The position numbers were made by a program, and so were the translations under genes. From Deltaproteobacteria bacterium (GTDB lineage Bacteria > Desulfobacterota > Binatia > UBA9968), in NCBI GenBank assembly GCA_016210115.1, contig JACQUW010000155.1:44542-108541 (forward strand): a DNA stretch of 64,000 bases, read 5' to 3'. Within the stretch, counting starts at the first letter, position 1, and each line of letters starts with the position of its first letter. The notes beneath the pieces are model-generated. The model saw only the letters and a program-made list of their open reading frames with translations, did not search any database and was not told where the DNA came from. Positions 1 to 7,302 of this stretch are shown one piece after another.

Positions 1-2
1 TT

Positions 3-53
3 GGGCAAGCCGACAGTACGGCTGAACTGGAAGTGATCCGATACGCCGCGTAA
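3..53 (+). CDS. possible 3' end of an unidentified gene
   Basis: One frame is open from the window edge and ends in TAA at 51-53, reading GQADSTAELEVIRYAA at its C-terminus. It is too short to identify and could be chance; the only support is its sensible composition and its position upstream of another small gene. Confidence 0.2.
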   Translation, partial: GQADSTAELEVIRYAA

Positions 54-174
54 GAAGCACGTAGAATGCACTACACCCGACTGCGGCGATCTAACGGTTT
101 GGGGCGAAAGCGAGATGTCGCGTTTGGGCCGCCACGGGTGAGCGCCAACATTCAGCATTACTCAGAGTCCTCCA

Positions 175-732
175 ATGCGTACCAAGCGTAATCACTCCGA
201 GACCTTGACTCGGCAACTGCGCGGGTGTCAGGTGTCCCATGTGTCTGTTCCGGACGAACAGCATCTGCTCGTCCACTTCAGCAACGGACTCGTTCTCGCC
301 ATCGAGCGCGGTAGTCAGGCCCTCACCGCGTCTGTCGACTCGAGCTGGCCGACCGGTCGGAAGGCAGAGCAGGCTCGTCCTACTCAGCGTCAGCTCGAGT
401 ACCTCCGGTTCATCACACGATACATTGGGCGATTCGGCAGAGCGCCAGCAGAATCGGACATTCAGCGGCACTTTCTGGTATCAGCGCCCTCGGTGAACCA
501 GATGATGCAGACCCTCGAACGCCTTGGTTTCATTAGCAGGCAGCGTGGTATTCCACGCTCCATTCGCGTCAACATCACGCTTCCTGACATCATGGGGACA
601 ACATCGGGAGCCGCACTGCCCGAGGATCGCGCCCTGACCAATGTAAGACCGGAACAAGGCGCTCCGCCCGATGGCGAGGTTGGGGCGACTCAGGCGAACG
701 TCAGGCGCGTTTCCCGGCGTAGGTTGAGGTAA
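175..732 (+). CDS. LexA-like winged-helix DNA-binding protein (no peptidase domain)
   Basis: The 185-residue product is probably a transcriptional regulator. Residues about 69-132 align by eye with the N-terminal winged helix-turn-helix of LexA: PTQRQLEYLRFI, then a RAPAESDIQ turn, a recognition helix SAPSVNQMMQTLERLGFI and a wing ending in IRVN. LexA is followed by an S24 serine-lysine autopeptidase domain; here there is only a polar tail, so RecA-stimulated self-cleavage is not expected. Residues 20-45 (VSHVSVPDEQHLLVHFSNGL) look like a small beta domain. No convincing Shine-Dalgarno precedes the ATG at 175, so the start is uncertain. What it regulates cannot be seen; the neighbouring small genes are the obvious candidates. 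Confidence 0.6.
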   Translation: MRTKRNHSETLTRQLRGCQVSHVSVPDEQHLLVHFSNGLVLAIERGSQALTASVDSSWPTGRKAEQARPTQRQLEYLRFITRYIGRFGRAPAESDIQRHFLVSAPSVNQMMQTLERLGFISRQRGIPRSIRVNITLPDIMGTTSGAALPEDRALTNVRPEQGAPPDGEVGATQANVRRVSRRRLR

Positions 733-832
733 GCGTTCGGCTGATGAGAGACAATGCCATATGAACACAAACACCATGGCAAGACGCGGCAGTAGACTCA
801 ATAGTTGGGCGTGTCAAACCGTGGAGGCAGCG

Positions 833-862
833 TTGTTGTCTTTTTCCAGTTTTTGCTATTAT
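833..862 (+). promoter_or_regulatory. possible sigma70 promoter for the 902/1147 gene pair
   Basis: TTGTTG (833-838) and TATTAT (857-862) are separated by 18 bases. Transcription would start near 870, giving a leader of about 30 bases to the ATG at 902. Both boxes deviate from consensus, so this is a weak call. Confidence 0.3.
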
Positions 863-901
863 ACCCAGTGACACCTTGCTTCGTGTTTCTCCGGAACATG
901 C

Positions 902-1150
902 ATGCCTTTAAAGCTTCATCCGAACGTCTATGCGTCCGGCTCGGTGCCCCAGGGCTGGACGCCAAGCCGAGGTGCCACCCTCAAGTACCCGGTGCGAAAC
1001 CGTGCTGTACTTCGGGAGCTGCGGCGTTTACGGGTCGGCCTGTGGAAAAAGGTCATCAAGCAGAGAAATGTCGGAGAGGTGCATTACTTTGAGCATGAAT
1101 CCGGGACTGTTGCTGGTGTTAAATTCTTTTCCAGGGCAGTGACTCCATGA
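902..1150 (+). CDS. possible small basic protein, overlaps next gene by ATGA
   Basis: An 82-residue frame whose TGA overlaps the ATG of the next gene (ATGA at 1147-1150), an arrangement typical of co-translated pairs. The protein is basic in the middle (RELRRLRVGLWKKVIKQ) and ends with EVHYFEHESGTVAGVKFF, which looks like folded-protein sequence. I do not recognise the family. The Shine-Dalgarno is weak. A toxin-antitoxin-like or other two-protein unit is conceivable from the layout alone, with no sequence motif to support it. Confidence 0.35.
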   Translation: MPLKLHPNVYASGSVPQGWTPSRGATLKYPVRNRAVLRELRRLRVGLWKKVIKQRNVGEVHYFEHESGTVAGVKFFSRAVTP

Positions 1151-1518
1151 AACAGCGCCATCTATCCCGTATGCTTCTCTCGGAGGTACCCGGCAATCCT
1201 CCTCAGCAGTTGGAACTCTTTGCGCTCGTGAATCTGGGCCTTGTACAATCATTGGCAAGCGGGATTCTAAGTCCCGCCGAAGCGGTGGAACGTTTCTACC
1301 ATTCCGATAATTGCCTCTATGTCCAGAGACATCTTCGGAAAAGGGAGGCCAACGAGATTATGAGTCGTGGGGTCCAGCTACCGGATCTTTTTGAGTGTTT
1401 GGCGGCGGAGGAGGCACGGCGCGAGTTTTACCACGAGCTGGAGACGATACGCGCTCTCTGTTTGAAGCTCTTAGGCGACAAACGATCGCGAGGGCTTGCT
1501 GACCGCGCAGTGGCATAG
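1147..1518 (+). CDS. hypothetical protein, last gene before an attC site
   Basis: The 123-residue protein appears mostly helical. It is leucine- and glutamate-rich with segments such as LVNLGLVQSLASGILSPAEA and FECLAAEEARREFYHELETI. No signal peptide, membrane span or catalytic motif is visible and I do not recognise a family. Its stop lies 18 bases before the attC site at 1537-1600, the spacing expected of the single gene in an integron cassette. It overlaps the upstream small frame by ATGA, which would make a two-gene cassette if that frame is real. Confidence 0.65.
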   Translation: MKQRHLSRMLLSEVPGNPPQQLELFALVNLGLVQSLASGILSPAEAVERFYHSDNCLYVQRHLRKREANEIMSRGVQLPDLFECLAAEEARREFYHELETIRALCLKLLGDKRSRGLADRAVA

Positions 1519-1536
1519 GACTCGAAGCAACCGTTC

Positions 1537-1600
1537 GCCTAACAAACGGGTGGAGACGGGCGCGGTAAACAATCGCGCCGCTCACGCTTGGACGTTAGAT
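1537..1600 (+). mobile_element. integron gene-cassette attC recombination site
   Basis: The left core GCCTAAC (1537-1543, fits RYYYAAC) and right core GTTAGAT (1594-1600, fits GTTRRRY) bound a 64-base imperfect palindrome. A perfect inner stem GGCGCG (1559-1564) / CGCGCC (1574-1579) encloses the loop. Outside it, GTGGAGACG pairs with CGCTCAC if a G and an A are left unpaired, like the extrahelical bases that fix strand choice in attC sites. The downstream gene begins 20 bases beyond the core, as in cassettes. No integrase gene is in the window. Confidence 0.75.
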
Positions 1601-1619
1601 GCAACGAGTTGCAATTCCG

Positions 1620-2264
1620 ATGAAGACAATCTATCGACTCGACCTCTCAGCCCAAAAGCGTAAGTTGACCGCGCAAGTGAATGCCGCGATGGGAGCGGAT
1701 CGTGCCGACGGCTACGTTATCTGGGACGATCAGAACTACCCAGATCACCCCAACCCTCTCTATCGAAAGAAGGCCTATCACATAAACGTGGCGTGCGGTG
1801 GAGTGGAAGAAGTCAGCCCCAACCACATTCTGAACCTGATGGAGCAACCGGACTGTAAACACCTCATCTGGATCTCGCGTGACATCGGGGAGGCAGAGCC
1901 TATTCGTACGGTCTGGGTATATGCTCACGAGATGACGCATCTTGTGCAGGATCTAGACGTTCCGCTCCTTTCAAGCCTGACGAACTTTCTCAGGCTGGCT
2001 TATCCCCGAGTTGAACCTCCTAAACGTCAGATAGATATTCCAGGTGAGTTCGATGCAGAACTTACCGCCAGGGAGCTTGTTGTTAAGTTGTTTGGCCGCA
2101 ACGAGTACCAGGCGTACGTCAACCGGCAGGTTCAGGAGTGTACGGAAGGAGGGGTGTATTTTCGGCGTTTCGAGGCTGTGCGGTTTCTTCCTTCTGTTCC
2201 TCGGATTCGTCGCTCAAGCGGTTGCGGTCGTCATCTATGTTTCGTCCGCCCAATCAATGGTTAA
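1620..2264 (+). CDS. putative HExxH zinc metallopeptidase, possible cassette gene
   Basis: The 214-residue product contains YAHEMTHLVQD, a zinc-metallopeptidase HExxH motif with His103, Glu104 and His107. A downstream PGEFDAELTARELV segment (Glu143 or Glu147) could supply the third ligand, as in gluzincins. There is no signal peptide, so it is probably cytosolic. An earlier in-frame ATG at 1599 lies inside the attC core, so the ATG at 1620 is preferred. The last 30 residues are Arg/Cys-rich and less protein-like, which may reflect a late frameshift. Family unknown; substrate unknown. It sits directly after an attC site and may have been carried in as a cassette. Confidence 0.6.
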   Translation: MKTIYRLDLSAQKRKLTAQVNAAMGADRADGYVIWDDQNYPDHPNPLYRKKAYHINVACGGVEEVSPNHILNLMEQPDCKHLIWISRDIGEAEPIRTVWVYAHEMTHLVQDLDVPLLSSLTNFLRLAYPRVEPPKRQIDIPGEFDAELTARELVVKLFGRNEYQAYVNRQVQECTEGGVYFRRFEAVRFLPSVPRIRRSSGCGRHLCFVRPING

Positions 2265-2294
2265 GTAGCTTTCCACGAAGAAAGGAGAGTCGCT

Positions 2295-2786
2295 ATGGCG
2301 GTAATTATCGGAATTCTGGCGCAGCTGAGCCTCACGCTGTTCGGGATTACGAGCACGGCCCGTTCGGAGGTAATCCATGCTGCCGAGACAGGGCGCGGCG
2401 AGTACGAAAGGGGCGTGTTTACCCCGGGCAAGCCCGAGTTTCGCTACCGCTTCGATGTCGATACGAAAACAGGCAAAGCAAAATTGACCGAGCTTATTCG
2501 CCTAAAAAACAATGAGATTATCCAACTGGCAGTAGATTACGTCATTATCGCTGCAGAAGACGGCACAGATTTGAGCAGCCTCCTCACAAGTCCCACTAGG
2601 AGAAAGCAAAAAATTCTCACGCTTGTTGGTAAGCCTGGTTCTCTGGCGACAGAAATAATTCTGCTTGGAGAGGATTTCTTTGAGTATTGTAAGGCTACCT
2701 CAGGAAGATTCTATCTAGCGACCGGTACTGTGAGACGGGCCGTATCAGTTGAAGAGGATACCTCTCGACAATTCCAGCAACGGTAA
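2295..2786 (+). CDS. hypothetical protein with N-terminal hydrophobic segment
   Basis: The 163-residue product starts at an ATG preceded by an AAGGAG-type ribosome site. Residues 1-24 (MAVIIGILAQLSLTLFGITS) form a signal peptide or membrane anchor, suggesting an exported or envelope protein. The remainder has beta-strand character (KPEFRYRFDVDTKTGKAKLT) with no motif I recognise. It follows the putative metallopeptidase by 30 bases and could be co-transcribed with it. Confidence 0.6.
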   Translation: MAVIIGILAQLSLTLFGITSTARSEVIHAAETGRGEYERGVFTPGKPEFRYRFDVDTKTGKAKLTELIRLKNNEIIQLAVDYVIIAAEDGTDLSSLLTSPTRRKQKILTLVGKPGSLATEIILLGEDFFEYCKATSGRFYLATGTVRRAVSVEEDTSRQFQQR

Positions 2787-3053
2787 ACGAAAGAGGGTCT
2801 GAGACTCCCGCTACCCCTCCTACCGGCTTGCGGTAGTTTATCCCAGCCCTTGAGTCGTACAGGAAAACCCCCAACAACTCTCGCTGTGGGTCTCTTCCCA
2901 CAAGGGAGCCAGTCATCCGTTTCACTGTCGTTGGCTTTTCCCTTTACAACATCTATCCCTGATGCCTATGAGCAAAGAGATTTAGACAGCCGAATACCGC
3001 TTGTGGTATAAGCGCTATGCACTAAATCAACACGACACGCCTCGGAACCGGCC

Positions 3054-3464
3054 ATGGGTCGTAGCGGAAGGAAAGAGCCACTGCGGGAGGTGAGTTTTGA
3101 CGTGCCGACCATCATGCGCGAAGTGGACTACATCGTGGGCCGCACCTTGGAACAGGACTCCCGTGTCGTGACGTTTGGACCTCTGGTTTTTTTCTCTACC
3201 CAAACAGGAGATGCCTGGGTGCTGGACCCTGCCGACAGCTTTGGGACTTGTCTTGCCCGGGGCGGTTCACGCTTGCCCTTTCGGGTGAAGGACCAACGTG
3301 ACCGTGTGGAGCTTCAGTGGGGCGGCGCGTATTTCATTGAAAGAAACAGCTTCAACTTCGTGGACCACAAATCGGGGCGGATTACCACGGTCGATGGTTA
3401 CCCGGTCCGAGAGATAGCTCGCGCCGCCTCCAGGGTTACGGGGGCCCCAAAAGTCGATCTATAG
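3054..3464 (+). CDS. conserved-looking hypothetical protein
   Basis: A 136-residue soluble protein with no signal peptide or membrane span. It has a compact alternating pattern (RVVTFGPLVFFSTQTGDAWV, later FIERNSFNFVDHKSGRIT) suggestive of an all-beta fold. I do not recognise a family or active site. Upstream, TAGACA and TATAAG separated by 18 bases may form its promoter. The 267 bases before it (2787-3053) contain no gene I can support, only a small hairpin (ATACC/GGTAT near 2993-3008). Confidence 0.6.
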   Translation: MGRSGRKEPLREVSFDVPTIMREVDYIVGRTLEQDSRVVTFGPLVFFSTQTGDAWVLDPADSFGTCLARGGSRLPFRVKDQRDRVELQWGGAYFIERNSFNFVDHKSGRITTVDGYPVREIARAASRVTGAPKVDL

Positions 3465-3489
3465 TGACGGTTATAAATAGGTTTACATA

Positions 3490-3535
3490 CCCCTCACCCT
3501 AGCCCTCTCCCGCAAGGACCCGCAAGGGGAGAGGG
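3490..3535. repeat. dispersed palindromic intergenic repeat
   Basis: CCCTCTCCC (3503-3511) pairs with GGGGAGAGGG (3526-3535), preceded by CCCCTCACCCTAG. This is the widespread REP-like CCCTCACCCT...GGGGAGAGGG intergenic palindrome seen in many proteobacterial and metagenomic genomes. It lies downstream of the gene ending at 3464 and may act as a transcript 3' end. Confidence 0.6.
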
Positions 3536-3678
3536 AACCTAAGAAATCTCCCCGCCCTTGACGAGAGAGGATTGGTGAGAGCGATTTATGTCAACATATT
3601 TATTCCTTTCACTATAATATTCGGTGCCCCGGCGCCGTTTCCGAGAGTGCCTTTGGTGCCGTAACTTTTCGGCGGCTG

Positions 3679-4012
3679 ATGAGCCTGAACGTTAAGGCTG
3701 TAGAAAAGCACAGCTTTACACTCCCCCTAGGAGCAGTTAAATTTGCGCCTGGCAGCTTAGTCCAACCTGCCGGAGACGAAGCTGGATGTTATCTCAAGGT
3801 GTGGCGAGCCTGATTTAAAGGAAGTTGCCTCCGCTGATTCATTTGGCCAAACCGAAAGATCAACGTTCAGAGCAACCACTTTGCTTGTAGAGGTCTGGCA
3901 CTACAACTGCGGCGAGGGCAGGTTCAATAAGAGTCTATTTTTCGAGGGCGGCACGCTCGCATTGGTGAAAAATACCGGCAATTATGGAAACGGCCCAGAG
4001 AGATGTAACTAA
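3679..4012 (+). pseudogene. frameshifted DUF2845-like gene
   Basis: Two frames together resemble a small DUF2845-type protein. Frame A runs from ATG 3679 to TGA 3813 and contains GSLVQPAGDE. Frame B, without a start codon, is open from 3761 to TAA 4012 and contains KLDVISRCGEPDLKEV and EVWHYNCGEGRFNKSLFFEG, followed by an NTGNYGNG end. The expected family order is RCGxxLVxxGDxK, then VxxxCGEP, then a WxYNxGxxRF strand, which requires shifting frame near 3775-3785. The expected N-terminal signal peptide and first Cys are also not intact. It is probably a decayed gene; an assembly indel would be the alternative. Confidence 0.55.
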
Positions 4013-4042
4013 GCGGGCAAGACCGCAGGAGTGAAATATCAA

Positions 4043-5227
4043 ATGTCGTCCCCTGAATCAAAAACCTACAAGAACCTCCGCATCGATCACGTCGGAAGCT
4101 TGGTCCGGCCCGCAGGACTGCGAGAGGCTTTCGCAAAGTGCGATACGGGATTGACACTGGAAGCGGAGCTGCGCGAGGCTCAGGATCAAGCGATCCGCCG
4201 CGTCGTGGCCGAGCAGGAGCGGCACGGCCTGCTCGCTGTCAACGACGGCGAATTTCGACGGCGCAATTTCCAGGAGAGCTTTTCCGCGTCGGTAAGCGGT
4301 TTTGATGAGCCGAAAGACGCCCGGCTTTATTATCACCGGCGGCAAAAACCGACGGATCCGATGCAACGCAACGAGCAGGATTTCGATGCGCCGGGGCCAG
4401 CCATCCTGACGCGCCGGCCGGTCGTCGCGCGTCTTCAGTTGGTGCGAAATGAGCCCCTCGAAGAAGTGATGTTTGTCCAGAGCATTGCCACGCGGCCGGT
4501 CAAAGTGACGCTCATCGGTCCAGATCGGATTTCGCAGCGTTTCGCCTGGGAGAGATCGCGGCCTATTTACGCCGATCTCGATGAATTTGTCGACGACGTG
4601 GTCGCCATAGAGCGTCGAATCATCAGCGAGCTGATTCAGGCCGGCTGCCGCTACATTCAGATCGATGCTCCGAGTTATACCGCTTACGTGGACCAGGTCT
4701 CTTTGGAGCGGATGCGCGCCCGGGGTGAGGATCCCACAAAAAATCTGGCACGTGCCATTAAAGCGGATAATGCCGTCATCGCGGGATTTTCCGGCGTGAC
4801 CTTTGGGATTCACATATGCCGGGGCAATGCGCGCACCGTGGATCCCACGACGGGAAAACTCATGCCTCAGTGGAAACGGGAAGGAAGCTATGAAGCGATC
4901 GCCGAGCGCCTGTTTCAGACTCTTAACCACGACCGTTTTCTCCTGGAATACGATAGCCCGCGCGCCGGCGGTTTTGAGCCCCTGCGCTTCGTGCCGAAGG
5001 ACAAGTTCGTCGCGCTCGGGCTAATAACCACAAAGGAGTCCAGGCTGGAGACGGTGGATGAGCTTAAACGGCGGATCGATGAAGCCTCACGTTACCTCTC
5101 AACGGATCAGATCGGAATCAGCCCGCAGCGCGGTTTCGGAGGGCTGGCAAACAATAGCATGAGCGAAGATGAACAGTGGCGCAAGATCGACCGTATGGCG
5201 GAGGCCGCAGATCATATCTGGCGATAG
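4043..5227 (+). CDS. MetE-like methionine synthase II family protein with altered zinc site
   Basis: A 394-residue homologue of the C-terminal (catalytic barrel) half of cobalamin-independent methionine synthase. Such stand-alone proteins are thought to transfer methyl or alkyl groups to or from thiols using a Zn site. Visible family motifs: RIDHVGSLVRPAGLREA, VNDGEFRR, YIQIDAPSYT, FGIHICRGNAR, LLEYDSPRAGGFEPL and ISPQRGFGG. Three zinc ligands are present (His257, Cys259, Glu302), but the fourth, normally Cys in SPQCGF, is Arg363 (CGC instead of TGC). The start at ATG 4043 is chosen for AGGAG at 4027-4031; a GTG at 4031 is the alternative. It faces the minus-strand binding-protein pair. Confidence 0.85.
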   Translation: MSSPESKTYKNLRIDHVGSLVRPAGLREAFAKCDTGLTLEAELREAQDQAIRRVVAEQERHGLLAVNDGEFRRRNFQESFSASVSGFDEPKDARLYYHRRQKPTDPMQRNEQDFDAPGPAILTRRPVVARLQLVRNEPLEEVMFVQSIATRPVKVTLIGPDRISQRFAWERSRPIYADLDEFVDDVVAIERRIISELIQAGCRYIQIDAPSYTAYVDQVSLERMRARGEDPTKNLARAIKADNAVIAGFSGVTFGIHICRGNARTVDPTTGKLMPQWKREGSYEAIAERLFQTLNHDRFLLEYDSPRAGGFEPLRFVPKDKFVALGLITTKESRLETVDELKRRIDEASRYLSTDQIGISPQRGFGGLANNSMSEDEQWRKIDRMAEAADHIWR

Positions 5228-5303
5228 AGCGGGATGCTTCTCGGGTTGCGCGGCACGAGAGCGCTCAGCGCGCGCTGAAACGAGTGCCGCCGGCGCGATA
5301 AAT

Positions 5304-6305
5304 TCATCGTCCTGTAGCCTTTAGAAACCCGGCAAAAAAACCCTCCTTTTCCAGCTCGTTGATGACGCTCTCATCAAAATACTGTTCGGGATCGGCGCTC
5401 GCTGCTGCCTTGAGGCTTCGCTGGGGAATGAGAGAAAGAGCGTTGCGTAAGCCTTCGCGGTCGAGGCGCGGAGGAAAGGAAAATTTCGTCGCAAAATAGT
5501 TGCAGGTCTCCTCGACGACTTTGGTGTCCGTCTGCCTCAGCCTCTTTGCATAAACTTTCATAGCTTTGTCTTTGTTTGTTCTCAGCTCATAAATACCCTC
5601 CGTGTAGGCCCGCATAAATCGCTTAACCGTCTCCCGGTTTTTTTGCAAAAAGGAGCGCCGCGTCCCGATGATGATTTGCGGGAATGCAGCTTTCATCTCG
5701 CCTAAATGAGCCAGCGTGCTCATCCCCAATTCCGCCGCCTTAAGCGTTTCTGGAGGCGAAAGGATCGTTGCATCGAGCGCGCCGTTTGCTACAGCAACGA
5801 GCCGAACAGCCGCCTCACCGGCAGGCATGAGCGTAACCGATTGGCGCGGGATGCCCCATTCTTTCAACGCGAGGACGACCGCCAATTCATTGCTGCCGCC
5901 AAAATTCACGATGCCTATCTTCTTTCCTTGTAGATCAGAAGGTTTGCGGATCTCCTTCTGCGCGACGATACTATAAGGGAATTTATTGAGAGCGGTAGCC
6001 ACCATGACAACGTCCGCGCCTCCCACGACCGCGGAAATCACGGCAGGGGCTCCTCCCTGCTGAAAGTGGATAGCCCCCGACAGTAGAGCCTGGATGCTGC
6101 GGGAACCGCCGGGTATCATCAGAACCTCCGCATTGAGGCCATGCTTCTCAAAGAGTTCGAGATCCTTAGCTGCCCAGATCGGCGCTTGGAAGCCTCCGAA
6201 GCCAGCATAGCTGATCATAATTTGCTCCTGCGCCAGTGCCTCCCCGTAAAGCGCGCTGAAGGCTAAAAGCGTCGCAAGAATAAATTGTGAACATGTCCTC
6301 GACAC
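5304..6305 (-). CDS. NMT1/THI5-like ABC transporter substrate-binding protein (orphan)
   Basis: A 333-residue periplasmic binding protein of the SsuA/TauA/NMT1 type, which capture small organic solutes for ABC import. The signal peptide MSRTCSQFILATLLAFSALY ends near AEALAQ. Typical features follow: the GYAGFGGFQAPIWAAKD-like N-terminus, GLNAEVLMIPGGS, and the lobe-crossing KPSDLQGKKIGIVNFGG. No permease or ATPase gene is adjacent. It lies 37 bases downstream of the minus-strand gene 6343-7302, so the two are probably co-transcribed. Substrate unknown. Confidence 0.88.
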   Translation of the reverse strand: MSRTCSQFILATLLAFSALYGEALAQEQIMISYAGFGGFQAPIWAAKDLELFEKHGLNAEVLMIPGGSRSIQALLSGAIHFQQGGAPAVISAVVGGADVVMVATALNKFPYSIVAQKEIRKPSDLQGKKIGIVNFGGSNELAVVLALKEWGIPRQSVTLMPAGEAAVRLVAVANGALDATILSPPETLKAAELGMSTLAHLGEMKAAFPQIIIGTRRSFLQKNRETVKRFMRAYTEGIYELRTNKDKAMKVYAKRLRQTDTKVVEETCNYFATKFSFPPRLDREGLRNALSLIPQRSLKAAASADPEQYFDESVINELEKEGFFAGFLKATGR

Positions 6306-6342
6306 CTGTCACGCTCCTTTCTTAAGGCAGCTGTTGTCGTTG

Positions 6343-7302
6343 TTAGCTGATTTCGCCCAGCGGCCGCCCTTTGAATTGGAACAGCTCCTCCGGTGATATG
6401 CGCCGGCTGACGATTCCCTGATTGAACGCATAGGCAATCAGAGCCTTGAGCTCCTTACGGTTTGCCTCCACACCGGCCGGCCAGGGATAAGGCCCCAACG
6501 ACTTTTCCTGCTCTGACCAACTCAGTGCCGGCCAGAGGACGCTTTTTCCGTTCGTCGAGCGCCGCCGTTCCAAAAATCCATCCAACGCCGCCTGAACCGC
6601 ATGCGAAATCAGTTTTCCGATTCCTGGATGCGCTCCGAGCAAGTCATTCTTGATAACCATCACGTGCATAATCGGAAACAGACCCGTCCGAGCGCGATAC
6701 TCCTGCTCGACCGTAACGTAGTCGGCGAAAAGCCTGCGGACGCCCTGAATCTCGTCGGGTAAAAGCTCAGGCGGCCTCGGCAACATCATCGCCGCAATCT
6801 CGCCCGTTGCCAGCATCTGATCCAGAGATTGTCCCTCAGGTTTTCGGCTGAAGCGCGCCCATACTGGCCCGTGCTTTTCTTCCTGGATTTCTCGCACCCA
6901 TTCGATCGATGTCAACTCCAGACTGTACTCCTGCTGGAGAAGCCCCCGCTGCCATACCCCCGCCGTGTTGACCCAACTCTGGATGCCGATCCGTTTACCC
7001 GCAAGCTGCTTCGGCTCGTCGACTCCAGATTTTTTTGAGACCCAAATGTCACGGTGTCTAAACACCCGGTGAGGAAAAATCGGGATCGCGGTGAACGGCA
7101 GGCCCTGCTCAAAACCATGGAGATAGTCGACGAGGGAATACTCACAGATATCATAGGCCAAGGATTGCGCCATCGTCCTGTGCCGTTGCCGGGGATGGAC
7201 CCGTTGAATCTCGATCTCCAGCCCGTCAAAACTGGCAGTGCCTTCCTCAAGGAGCGCCAATTCCGGCGCATCGCACGCCATCACGAGTTGATTTGAAGCC
7301 AT
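6343..7302 (-). CDS. 4,5-dihydroxyphthalate decarboxylase-like protein (PBP2 fold)
   Basis: The 319-residue protein has no signal peptide and a type 2 periplasmic-binding-protein fold. It resembles the Pht5/4,5-dihydroxyphthalate decarboxylase group, whose members carry a YDISEMSLSSYL-like segment; here it is YDICEYSLVDYLHGFEQGLP, followed by FPHRVFRHRDIWV and KQLAGKRIGIQSWVNTAG. The start ATG has a strong GGAGGAG site. Absence of a leader argues for a cytosolic enzyme or ligand sensor rather than a transporter receptor. The family name does not prove phthalate chemistry. It begins a two-gene unit with the binding protein at 5304-6305 and is divergent from hyuA. Confidence 0.75.
   Translation of the reverse strand: MASNQLVMACDAPELALLEEGTASFDGLEIEIQRVHPRQRHRTMAQSLAYDICEYSLVDYLHGFEQGLPFTAIPIFPHRVFRHRDIWVSKKSGVDEPKQLAGKRIGIQSWVNTAGVWQRGLLQQEYSLELTSIEWVREIQEEKHGPVWARFSRKPEGQSLDQMLATGEIAAMMLPRPPELLPDEIQGVRRLFADYVTVEQEYRARTGLFPIMHVMVIKNDLLGAHPGIGKLISHAVQAALDGFLERRRSTNGKSVLWPALSWSEQEKSLGPYPWPAGVEANRKELKALIAYAFNQGIVSRRISPEELFQFKGRPLGEIS

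Noticed and set aside
89..150. Possible second attC starting at ATCTAAC
   Set aside because: There is a left core and some complementarity (GGCG/CGCC), but no GTTRRRY right core before the next gene.
733..810. Possible attC ending in GTTGGGC (804-810)
   Set aside because: No RYYYAAC partner within a plausible distance, and the flanks do not pair, although a small GCCAT/ATGGC stem exists.
805..1092. Alternative open frame overlapping 902-1150
   Set aside because: No ribosome site, an unlikely composition and overlap in another frame with the better candidate, which has the ATGA junction.
3676..3712. Hammerhead-ribozyme-like CTGATGAG, small stem, then GAAA
   Set aside because: Four extra bases separate stem II from GAAA and the flanking arms do not form stem I. 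The stretch is explained better as part of the frameshifted DUF2845-like gene.
3751..3772. tmRNA-like tag end and hairpin (GGCAGCTTAG...CTGCC)
   Set aside because: No tRNA-like 5' and 3' ends, no resume codon context and no acceptor stem were found nearby.
4058..4930. Long open frame antisense to the MetE-like gene
   Set aside because: The plus strand encodes a clear conserved protein; the antisense frame has no recognisable motifs and reflects GC-rich codon bias.
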